Assembly: GCA_964629645.1 (NCBI GenBank)
Contig: CAZVSU010000045.1
Span: forward strand, 1-21,205
Direction: 5' to 3'
DNA length: 21,205 nt
Origin: JAAKFL01 sp964629645
GTDB taxonomy: Bacteria; Chlamydiota; Chlamydiia; Chlamydiales; SLFE01
The position numbers were made by a program, and so were the translations under genes. This document shows, one piece after another, positions 7,570 to 14,211 of this stretch. The notes beneath the pieces are model-generated. The model made no database searches. It was not told where the DNA came from and saw only the letters and a program-made list of their open reading frames with translations. Position 1 is the stretch's first letter. The number at the start of each line of letters is the position of its first letter.

Positions 7570-8124
7570 ATGACGGTTCAATCGATCAAAGCGAATCTAG
7601 GGGCGGGGCTCGCGTATTCTGCGATAAAACTCAATCAGACAGGAGAATGGCTTGGAAGGCAGGTCACGTGGGTGAAAGAGGGGGTGATTGCTCTCGACAT
7701 CCCAACACATCTCGCCGCCGCTTGGAATCAGGGGTTCATCCCGGCCTTCGAGTGGTCGAAACGAAACGTCATCTTTTACGGCGGTCAACTCGCCACATTG
7801 ACAAAAGCTGGGCTCAATTGGTCTTTCAAACAAACAAATGCAGCAAGACATGTCATCGTTTCAAATGGAAGGGCCGTTTTGTCGGAGGGCTCGAAAAGAG
7901 CGGGCGTCGCTTCAAAAGCGACCTATCGTTTTTTGATCACAAACGCAGGAATCGCAGCTGGCTCAGGAGCCATTTGCCTCGGAGCGTCTATCACAGCCTT
8001 TACCGCCGATTCTGAGGAGCGGAAAACGCTTAGGAATGTCTCGATCGCAACGGCTGTTGCAACGGCGCTGATAGCCGGCTTTGCGATCGCAAGGGAAGCC
8101 CCTTTGCTCAGCGGCCTCGCCTGA
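7570..8124 (+). CDS. Small protein with bilobed hydrophobic hairpin (Inc-like candidate)
   Basis: A 184-aa protein not recognised as a named family. It starts at ATG 7570 after a strong AGGAGG (7560-7565). Residues 1-118 are soluble-looking and rich in Ala, Gly and Trp, without a signal peptide. Two hydrophobic segments follow, about 121-145 (FLITNAGIAAGSGAICLGAS...) and 156-175 (VSIATAVATALIAGFAIA), joined by a ~10-residue charged loop (TADSEERKTL). Such a bilobed hydrophobic region with a short hairpin is the main mark of chlamydial inclusion-membrane (Inc) proteins secreted by type III. In classical Incs it is often near the N-terminus; here it is C-terminal. It could equally be an ordinary two-helix inner-membrane protein. 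The 3' end overlaps the convergent pyrophosphorylase gene by 17 bases. Confidence 0.72.
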   Translation: MTVQSIKANLGAGLAYSAIKLNQTGEWLGRQVTWVKEGVIALDIPTHLAAAWNQGFIPAFEWSKRNVIFYGGQLATLTKAGLNWSFKQTNAARHVIVSNGRAVLSEGSKRAGVASKATYRFLITNAGIAAGSGAICLGASITAFTADSEERKTLRNVSIATAVATALIAGFAIAREAPLLSGLA

Positions 8125-10231
8125 CATTTTTGCTGAGATGAACTTTCCGATCCCCTCCGATTTCATACTGCCACTCCCACGAGGAATTGTGGAGGGGTTC
8201 GACTGACAGCTCAAGCTCTCCATCCTTTTCGAAAGCTGTGACACGGCAGCCATCGTCAACTTCGATGCGATGCGCTCCGTTGAAGGTCACATTCTCAGCG
8301 GCGAACTCGCCGTTGCCGTGAATGATAATTTCTAATGATTCACGGAGTGCGTAGTTTCCCTTCCAACACCACTTAGCACCCGGAATGTGCGCTCCCTTGT
8401 TGCACACGGTCACCCCCTTCAGTTCAAGGCGCCCTTCGTTTTTCGGTGAGCGGCGGTCGCTAAAGACCCTGAGGGAACCATCCAGAGAGAGCGACTCGAC
8501 GTCGCAAGCGGCAATTTCGAGCAAAAGCTCGCTTCCCGCTGCAATTTCTCCGCCCCTAATTTTTTGCCCGATGATGTGAAATAAAGGGCCGAGGGCGGGA
8601 TGGAAGTCGGCCACGATCCGCGGACCGAACTCCAAAAAATCGTCAAAACTTTCAATATCGGGCACATCGATGCCGCACTCTTTTGACAAAAGCCCCCTCA
8701 ACGTACATTGCAAGTCATAAAAAGACTTCACGGGAGTTTGATCGAGTGTGACGCCTTCCTGAAAGGTACGTTTCGTTGTTGAATGCACTTTTTGCCTCCG
8801 ATTATAGAGCGAAAAGGCAGGAAAGGGATCTCCTTCGTAAAAAGAGAAATGATCAGCGACATTTTGCATGACCGTTTCAAGACGCCCTCCGTAACATTCG
8901 GTGACAACGCCTTTTTCGTCCATTGTGGGAAACTTGGCCTTCAAATTGAGCAGCTTCCCCGGAAGAGGATCATCTTCAACGGCCGCTTCTACACTACTGA
9001 GATCTGCAAAAAGAATGTTTGTATTGGAAGGGTAAAGAGAATAGAGGCTTCCCGGCTCGCTCGGCTGATCGCTGATCCCCCTTTTGACAAAATCAGTGTA
9101 CTCAACATTTTTCAGGCACATTTCCCCTTGCCTCCCCCTCTCCAAAACCACCATCCCTTCAGAGATATGGACCGGCCTTTGGCATGTCATAAAACCGAAT
9201 TTCGCATTCTGACGAAACCCTTGCCCGATCAAGGTCAACAAGTTGCCGTCGAGGGCTGCCAGAGGATTATTCACCTGGCGCAAAATCGTCTTGCTGATCC
9301 CCTGTTTTTTGAGATGGGAAAACACCCCTTCGTCGATGGCCAGCTTCCAGATCACTCCATGCCCTCCCGGTTTCATATTGAGGTGCAAAGGGGCCGGAAA
9401 GGACCACCGCCCTTCTTCTGTAATGACGGGAGCCATCGGCTGCTTGAAAATGGCGACAGTGCGGGGATCACGTCCAAACCACTCGTTTTTTTCGCAGATA
9501 TCTCGGATATGCCGGTCGTTTTGCTTTTCCACAGACGTCATCATTGCAACCGGTATCGTCAACGCCTTTCCCGTGATTGTCTCGTACAAGTACTCAAGTC
9601 CTTGCAGATCGCGGAACATGCCGTTTAAGAGGGAGCGTCCCATAAACGTAAGCTTCCCGGCGGGGAGAGGCAATCCGGTTTCTTCGTCGTGAAGATCGAG
9701 GCGGTCGCCGGCCCCCCCGACAGGAAAAATGGCCGCCACCTCAGCTAAATGGGCAATCCCTTCCGCTGATAGATCGTAAAACCGATCGCAAGGCTCTGAG
9801 ATATCGAGGCTCTGAGGACACTCAAAAGTGGTTTTGACTGCCTCATCGCCTCCCCTGCCGGCTTCGAGTAGTGTCAAAAATGACAGGTGATACCCCGCGA
9901 TGCCCCCTATGGCGCCGTAAAACGAGTCGACGTCGAGAAGCAGCTTGAGCAAACTGTCGAGGCGCTCATCGAAGTTGTCGATTTCGCGGCAATCGTAAAA
10001 AACGAGCTCTCCCTCTCCGATGGCGACGAGGGAAAGAAGAACAATCCTTTCATTGAGCTGCCGCGACCTTAAAAGGTCTTTTGCACGGGCGTTTTTTTCA
10101 AAAAAATCGGCCACATGCGGTTGGCGCCATAACCACTTTTCTTTTTCTTGATCCGATGTCCGTTCGACAAGACCCTCTACGATCGGCGTTAATTCTTTAA
10201 TTGATTCTGTTAGAGTCACATGTTTTTCCAT
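8108..10231 (-). CDS. UGP3-like nucleotide-sugar pyrophosphorylase (UTP-sugar uridylyltransferase family)
   Basis: A large protein of about 707 aa that should join a sugar-1-phosphate to a nucleoside triphosphate, probably UTP. Counting from the upstream in-frame ATG at 10297 (start used here = residue 23), it has the nucleotide-binding loop FPVGGAGDRL (191-200), KPGGHGVIWKLA (309-320) and RQVNNPLAALD (340-350), in the order and style of the UDPGP family. KPGGHG...WKLA and the C-terminal beta-rich region with ELKGVTVCNKG and WKGNY remind me most of plant chloroplast UGP3, which makes UDP-glucose for sulfolipid. That likeness is from memory. The start is debatable. ATG 10231 (or 10234) has a GGAG at proper distance; ATG 10297 has none, but would add a hydrophobic MSNFFVLCVGFCALAALSG segment resembling a signal peptide. 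A cytoplasmic nucleotidyltransferase argues for the inner start. Confidence 0.75.
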   Translation of the reverse strand: MEKHVTLTESIKELTPIVEGLVERTSDQEKEKWLWRQPHVADFFEKNARAKDLLRSRQLNERIVLLSLVAIGEGELVFYDCREIDNFDERLDSLLKLLLDVDSFYGAIGGIAGYHLSFLTLLEAGRGGDEAVKTTFECPQSLDISEPCDRFYDLSAEGIAHLAEVAAIFPVGGAGDRLDLHDEETGLPLPAGKLTFMGRSLLNGMFRDLQGLEYLYETITGKALTIPVAMMTSVEKQNDRHIRDICEKNEWFGRDPRTVAIFKQPMAPVITEEGRWSFPAPLHLNMKPGGHGVIWKLAIDEGVFSHLKKQGISKTILRQVNNPLAALDGNLLTLIGQGFRQNAKFGFMTCQRPVHISEGMVVLERGRQGEMCLKNVEYTDFVKRGISDQPSEPGSLYSLYPSNTNILFADLSSVEAAVEDDPLPGKLLNLKAKFPTMDEKGVVTECYGGRLETVMQNVADHFSFYEGDPFPAFSLYNRRQKVHSTTKRTFQEGVTLDQTPVKSFYDLQCTLRGLLSKECGIDVPDIESFDDFLEFGPRIVADFHPALGPLFHIIGQKIRGGEIAAGSELLLEIAACDVESLSLDGSLRVFSDRRSPKNEGRLELKGVTVCNKGAHIPGAKWCWKGNYALRESLEIIIHGNGEFAAENVTFNGAHRIEVDDGCRVTAFEKDGELELSVEPLHNSSWEWQYEIGGDRKVHLSKNVRRGR

Positions 10232-10297
10232 CATTTCAACTCCGGATAACGCGGCCAAGGCACAAAAACCCACACACAAAACGAAAAAATTCGACAT

Positions 10298-10743
10298 TGA
10301 ACCAAACTTAATGTATGATTTTGAGAGTAAATATTTTAAACCTTTTTAAACAAGAGCTTTGTCCGGAGGTCCTCTCGAGGCGCTGGAAATATTTTGACAC
10401 GAAATTGCAGAGAAGGATACAAAGTGCTTTTGCGAGAACTCTAAAACGGAGTGATGTCACCAAATTTCACGACACTCTTGATTGCGACCTTTGACGTATT
10501 GAAAAAAACTTGCAGCAATTTGCACCTCTTTTTTTGGCCGTCTGAAGAACATGATGTGGAGTCAAGATCAACACCTTTGAATGAATTCTTCAAAAGTCGC
10601 AATCAGGAGCAAAAATAAACGATCTCAAGACCCGATCCGAAGTGCATGGTGAGGCTGTCAATCTCCTGCTTCACAAACGTTAGGGAGAAAGAAGATGAAC
10701 CCGGATAAGATCGACGAGATCACCCATAACCATAGGAGACAAC
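10298..10743. other. 446-base intergenic region upstream of SWIB
   Basis: No protein gene beyond a possible 18-codon ORF at the right end. It holds a perfect TTGACA (10394-10399) with a weak GATACA 16 bases on, a 20-base imperfect inverted repeat whose arms are 95 bases apart, and an A7...T7 stretch (10502-10536). It separates the divergent pyrophosphorylase and SWIB genes and could act as a long 5' leader of SWIB, a small RNA gene or a decayed element. I cannot decide which. Confidence 0.6.
10475..10609. repeat. Long-range inverted repeat (18 of 20 positions paired)
   Basis: The left arm 10475-10494 and right arm 10590-10609 share the core TGATTGCGAC(C/T)TTTGA in opposite orientation. As RNA on the minus strand the core mismatch becomes a U-G pair, so all 16 core positions would pair there. 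The 95-base loop is AT-rich. Candidate structured RNA, or the ends of a tiny relic element. Confidence 0.6.
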
Positions 10744-10751
10744 ATGGCTAA
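10695..10751 (+). CDS. Possible 18-codon leader ORF overlapping the SWIB start
   Basis: ATG 10695 opens MNPDKIDEITHNHRRQHG and stops at TAA 10749-10751, giving the overlap ATGGCTAA with the SWIB start at 10744. A purine-rich AGGGAGAAAGAAG precedes it. It could couple SWIB translation to an upstream ribosome, or be chance; nothing in the peptide is recognisable. Confidence 0.35.
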   Translation: MNPDKIDEITHNHRRQHG

Positions 10752-11028
10752 GAAGAAACAAAACTCAGCGTTTATGAAACCGGTTCACCCGAGTGAAGCG
10801 CTCTCTGAGATTGTCGGCAAAGGCCCAATGCCCAGAACCGAAATCACAAAAAAGCTTTGGGCTTATATCAAGAAACACAAACTTCAAGACGATGAAAACA
10901 AGCGGATGATCAATCCTGACGACAAGCTTGGAAAAGTTCTTGGAAACCGTTCGATCGATATGTTCAAAATGACAGCAAAAGTATCGAAACACCTAAGCGA
11001 TACGGCACTGGCCAAATCAAAAGCCTAA
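10744..11028 (+). CDS. SWIB/MDM2-domain protein
   Basis: A 94-aa basic protein made almost entirely of one SWIB domain: MKPVHPSEALSEIVGKGPMPRTEITKKLWAYIKKHKLQD followed by INPDDKLGKVLGNRSIDMFKMTAKVSKHL. This fold is otherwise found in eukaryotic chromatin remodelling proteins, and in bacteria it is notably conserved in Chlamydiae. From memory, the C. trachomatis counterpart is CT460, which sits between prfB and lpxG as here. A role in DNA or chromatin binding during the developmental cycle has been suggested; it is not shown by this sequence. It is stand-alone, not fused to topoisomerase I. Start at ATG 10744 with AGGAG (10734-10738). Confidence 0.95.
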   Translation: MAKKKQNSAFMKPVHPSEALSEIVGKGPMPRTEITKKLWAYIKKHKLQDDENKRMINPDDKLGKVLGNRSIDMFKMTAKVSKHLSDTALAKSKA

Positions 11029-11041
11029 ACTGCCGCTTCTT

Positions 11042-11075
11042 GTCGAGAGCGGAGCCGTCACCATCCGCTCTCGAC
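11042..11075. terminator. Perfect 12-bp inverted repeat after SWIB
   Basis: GTCGAGAGCGGA (11042-11053) and its exact complement TCCGCTCTCGAC (11064-11075) enclose a 10-base loop, starting 14 bases after the SWIB stop. The hairpin is GC-rich and stable, but the T-rich stretch comes only ~15-25 bases later, so it is not a textbook intrinsic terminator. It may also stabilise the SWIB mRNA or bind a regulator of lpxG. Confidence 0.6.
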
Positions 11076-11098
11076 CTGAATAACGCCCTTGTTCTTAT

Positions 11099-11127
11099 TT
11101 TAGGTGCAATTCGGGTCCCTTTATAAT
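11099..11127 (+). promoter_or_regulatory. lpxG: lpxG promoter, probably giving a leaderless mRNA
   Basis: A perfect TATAAT at 11122-11127 lies 7 bases before ATG 11135. The -35 at 17 bases spacing (TTTAGG, 11099-11104) is weak. No ribosome-binding site exists between the hexamer and the ATG, and no other in-frame ATG is near. Confidence 0.5.
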
Positions 11128-11134
11128 CGTCAGT

Positions 11135-12097
11135 ATGACCTCTTTTCCACAAATTGCTTTTGATGCCGCCTGTATCCTATCCATCCTGGGGATATGGCCC
11201 CGTTTTATCGAGCCGAGCCTCCTCAAAACAACCTCGATTTCCTGCCCGATCCCGCGGCTGCCTTCAAGCTTGGAAGGCTTTCGGATCCTGCACTTCAGCG
11301 ATCTTCATATCGGCCCCCACCTGACAGACCGCATGCTGAGAAAGGTGGAAACAGGCATCAATCGAACCGATCCTGACCTCGCCCTGTTTACCGGCGACTT
11401 TCTGTGCTATTCGATTCTGAGCGAGCCAGAAAGATTGAAAGACTTTTTGAACGGCATCCAAGCAAAATTTGGCCATTATGCAATCTTCGGCAACCACGAT
11501 TATGCAAAACCGGGGCTTGTCGATCCGGCGTCGGGGCGCTACAGGATTGGCGCCCGGAAAAAAAGTGATGTCGCTCAAGGACTCAAACTTTTAGCGCGGC
11601 CCGTTACTCCAAGCGGAGAGGTCCCGCCTGGGGCCGACAAAGTGCCCTTTCATCCGGAATTGATGGACGTTTTAGCTCAAACGCCCTTCCGCCTCCTTCA
11701 CAACGAAACATGCCGAATTTCAAATGGGAGCGGAGAGTTTAATCTCGTCGGTTTAGGAGAGCATATCTTCGGCAAAGATGACTGTGGCAAGGCCATGGAA
11801 ACGTACGATCCGGAGCTGCCCGGCGTGATCCTTTGCCACAACCCCGATTCGCTTCCCAAATGTTTAAACGGTCCCGCGACTCTTTTTTTATCCGGACACA
11901 CCCACGGCGCCCAGATCAATCTGCCTTGGATACGAGAGCGCCTCACGCCTATGGAAAACCCTCGACTCAGACGCGGCGTCCTGCGTGAAAATGGAAAGAC
12001 AATCGTGATCAACAGGGGGATCGGAAGTGTCTTTCCCTTCCGCCTTTTTTCCCCTCCTGAACTCTCTTTAATTACACTCACCGGAGACGAGTTATGA
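11135..12097 (+). CDS. lpxG: UDP-2,3-diacylglucosamine pyrophosphatase LpxG (calcineurin-like phosphoesterase)
   Basis: Hydrolyses UDP-2,3-diacylglucosamine to lipid X in lipid A synthesis; Chlamydia uses LpxG in place of LpxH or LpxI. The 320-aa protein has an N-terminal hydrophobic segment (8-21) suited to membrane association, and then the full metallophosphoesterase set: D56-x-H58 (SDLHIGPH), GD 87-88, GNHD 119-122, CHNPD 234-238 and GHTHGAQ 254-260. The general family (YaeI-like) is certain. The LpxG assignment rests on chlamydial context: SWIB before it and ispD-truA after it is the order I recall for CT460-CT463. The stop overlaps the ispD ATG by 4 bases. Confidence 0.88.
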   Translation: MTSFPQIAFDAACILSILGIWPRFIEPSLLKTTSISCPIPRLPSSLEGFRILHFSDLHIGPHLTDRMLRKVETGINRTDPDLALFTGDFLCYSILSEPERLKDFLNGIQAKFGHYAIFGNHDYAKPGLVDPASGRYRIGARKKSDVAQGLKLLARPVTPSGEVPPGADKVPFHPELMDVLAQTPFRLLHNETCRISNGSGEFNLVGLGEHIFGKDDCGKAMETYDPELPGVILCHNPDSLPKCLNGPATLFLSGHTHGAQINLPWIRERLTPMENPRLRRGVLRENGKTIVINRGIGSVFPFRLFSPPELSLITLTGDEL

Positions 12098-12756
12098 TCA
12101 GCGTCATTTTGTGTGCAGGGGGCTTGGGAAAACGTTTTGGCAGCGCATTGCCCAAACAGTTTCTCCCCCTTGGCGATCATGGGACCATCGTTCACGCGAG
12201 CTACGAGTTGCTGTGCTCGCTCAGCAAAGTCACGGAGGTGATCGTGGTGTGCTCCGATCAGTACCACACCCTTTTTTCTCACCCGAAAACAAAGTTTGCC
12301 GAGCCGGGAAAAAGAAGACAAGACTCTGTGTACAACGGCGCCCGCATCGCTGCATCGGACTACCTCTGCATCCACGACGGCGCGCGCCCTTTCGTCACAA
12401 AAAATTTGGCACTCGCTGTTTTGAAAGCCGGCATGGAAGTGGGGGCCGCAGCGCCCGCCCTTGCCGTCACGTCGACGATCAAAATTGCAGGCCCGCACAA
12501 CTTTGTGCAAAGAACCCTCGACAGAGACGGACTTTATGAAATCCAGACGCCTCAAGTGGTGCGAAAGGACCTTTTCATCGAAGGATTCTTGAAAGCCGAA
12601 GACAAAGGGCTGACCATAACAGACGATGTCGGCTTCATCGAACTCATCGGTCATCCTGTTAAACTCATCGAAGGTTCGCCAAGCAACATTAAAATCACCA
12701 CCCCGTTTGATTTATCACTGGCCAAAGCCCTTCTCGAGGAGCTTTCGCATCCATGA
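12094..12756 (+). CDS. ispD: 2-C-methyl-D-erythritol 4-phosphate cytidylyltransferase
   Basis: Third step of the MEP isoprenoid pathway: it joins MEP to CTP to give CDP-ME. The 220-aa protein has the nucleotide loop LCAGGLGKRFGSALPKQF (6-23, with the catalytic Lys21), KRRQDSV near 73-79 and the metal-binding HDGARPF (94-100). Length and motifs are complete. It is tied to lpxG and truA by ATGA overlaps at both ends. A GGAG lies 8 bases before the ATG, inside the end of lpxG. Confidence 0.95.
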   Translation: MISVILCAGGLGKRFGSALPKQFLPLGDHGTIVHASYELLCSLSKVTEVIVVCSDQYHTLFSHPKTKFAEPGKRRQDSVYNGARIAASDYLCIHDGARPFVTKNLALAVLKAGMEVGAAAPALAVTSTIKIAGPHNFVQRTLDRDGLYEIQTPQVVRKDLFIEGFLKAEDKGLTITDDVGFIELIGHPVKLIEGSPSNIKITTPFDLSLAKALLEELSHP

Positions 12757-13496
12757 AGTACAAGATTGTCATACAGTACGACGGCACGCACTTTTCAGGC
12801 TGGCAAGTACAGCCCGGCGCCCCCACCATTCAAGATAAGCTGCAAAAAACCCTCGCCATTTTTTTACGAGAGCCCATTTTCATCACAGGATCGGGCCGCA
12901 CCGATGCCGGCGTCCACGCTCTTGGGCAAGTGGCCCATTTCACGGTGTCGCAAAAGATCGACGAAAGGCGCTTTATGGCCGCGTCCAACGGGCTTTTGCC
13001 ACCGGAAATCCGCATCTTAAGCATCGCCTCTATCGACGATTCCTTCCACGCCCGCTATTCTGCAACAGGAAAGGTCTATCACTATCATGTCTGGACGGAG
13101 AAGGTGCACAGCCCCTTTAGACGGCCCCACACCACCTATCATCCGGAACCTCTCGACCTTTCCCTTATGCGATCCGCAGCGGCCCTTTTTCTCGGCACTC
13201 ACGACTTCACCTCTTTTGCCAACTCTCCGGGAGAAGGCTCTGTCGCGAAAAATCCCGTCCGCGAGGTTCGAAGGCTTGACATTATCGAGGAGAAAGGGGG
13301 ATTTCGGATTGAAATCGAAGCCGACGGCTTTCTTTACAAAATGGTGCGCAATATTGTCGGCATGCTGCTCGATATCGGCAAAGGCAAAAGACAAAAGGAC
13401 GAGATTTTAGAGGCTTTTGAACGGAAAGACCGCCGCTTCGGCAGCAAGGCAGCGCCGCCAAATGGCCTTTTCTTAGTCGAGGTGTTCTACCCCTGA
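12753..13496 (+). CDS. truA: tRNA pseudouridine(38-40) synthase TruA
   Basis: Makes pseudouridine at positions 38-40 of the tRNA anticodon arm. The 247-aa protein starts MKYKIVIQYDGTHFSGWQ and has the catalytic GRTDAGVHA with Asp51, the YHYHVW strand and the C-terminal FLYKMVRNIVGMLLDIG segment. ATG 12753 overlaps the ispD stop by 4 bases, with GAGGAG upstream. The end overlaps the convergent HAD gene by 10 bases (13487-13496), so both coding regions run through each other's stop codon. Confidence 0.96.
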   Translation: MKYKIVIQYDGTHFSGWQVQPGAPTIQDKLQKTLAIFLREPIFITGSGRTDAGVHALGQVAHFTVSQKIDERRFMAASNGLLPPEIRILSIASIDDSFHARYSATGKVYHYHVWTEKVHSPFRRPHTTYHPEPLDLSLMRSAAALFLGTHDFTSFANSPGEGSVAKNPVREVRRLDIIEEKGGFRIEIEADGFLYKMVRNIVGMLLDIGKGKRQKDEILEAFERKDRRFGSKAAPPNGLFLVEVFYP

Positions 13497-14167
13497 TGCT
13501 TTAAAAAGGCGTGCAAAGAAGGGAAAAGACGCGCCCCCATTTCAATGAAATGCGGCGTCTCCACGTACTCGATTTCTGTGATCCACACCCCTTCAGCGCG
13601 GGAATCCAAAAGAGCTTTGAGCCCTCTTGGGGAGTCTTCAAACCCGATCGCCTTGCCTCCGGGACCCAAATAGCGTTCAATCGCAATCCGGTAGCACTCG
13701 GGATCCGGCTTTGGCTGTTGATAATCGTCGCGTGTGATCCAATACTGAATCTTGTTCAAAACGGGATTGCGTGCGATGACCGGCTCGACCATCTTCATTT
13801 GCGAGTTGGTAACCACGCACATCGTTTTATGCCTCTTTTCCAGCTCCATGATGATGTCTTTGGCCCCCGGCATTAAATCAACATCTCCCCTGCCTAAAAG
13901 ATCGAGATAGGCCTCCGTTTTTTCTTTGTAGAGAACATCCCAATGAGGCTCGCTTTCTTTAAGACCGGGAAAATCCTGATAGATTTGCCTCCGAATATTT
14001 CTCGGGTCGGTGTGAGCCAGCTTCACATATTCAGAGAAGGACCACCCGAGCGCGTATCCCCGGTTTTGACACATTGATTGATACGCTTTATGATGGAGTG
14101 CTTCGGTGTTGACGAGCAAACCGTCGAAATCAAAGAGATAAAGATCGTAATCGTGAATCCATTGCAT
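13487..14167 (-). CDS. HAD superfamily hydrolase, beta-phosphoglucomutase/phosphatase-like
   Basis: A 226-aa cytoplasmic phosphatase or mutase. HAD motifs are all present from ATG 14167: motif I FDFDGLLVNTEALHH, motif II VVTNS, motif III lysine in QPKPDPECY, motif IV GFEDSPRGLKA. A helical cap lies between motifs I and II, as in subclass IA. In the Chlamydia locus, from memory, a phosphoglycolate-phosphatase-like gene (CT464) follows truA, but on sequence grounds the substrate is open. The frame stays open to 14392, but residues before MQWIHDYDLYLFDFDG are unlike the family and would run through the divergent lipoprotein gene, so I place the start at 14167. The ribosome-binding site is weak (GGGG about 10 bases upstream). 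Confidence 0.9.
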   Translation of the reverse strand: MQWIHDYDLYLFDFDGLLVNTEALHHKAYQSMCQNRGYALGWSFSEYVKLAHTDPRNIRRQIYQDFPGLKESEPHWDVLYKEKTEAYLDLLGRGDVDLMPGAKDIIMELEKRHKTMCVVTNSQMKMVEPVIARNPVLNKIQYWITRDDYQQPKPDPECYRIAIERYLGPGGKAIGFEDSPRGLKALLDSRAEGVWITEIEYVETPHFIEMGARLFPSLHAFLKHQG

Positions 14168-14211
14168 GTCAAAAACCCCAAACGGTTCCTCATAAAAAAG
14201 GAGGATTTCAT

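Noticed and set aside
8783..9628. 281-codon open frame on the + strand
   Set aside because: It is antisense to the UGP3-like gene, matches no protein pattern and has no ribosome-binding site; the minus-strand frame carries clear motifs.
10475..10609. Insertion sequence or transposon ends
   Set aside because: The inverted arms enclose only 95 bases with no transposase and no visible target duplication; kept only as a repeat of unknown role.
11698..12654. 318-codon open frame on the - strand
   Set aside because: It lies antisense across lpxG and ispD, both of which have complete catalytic motifs.
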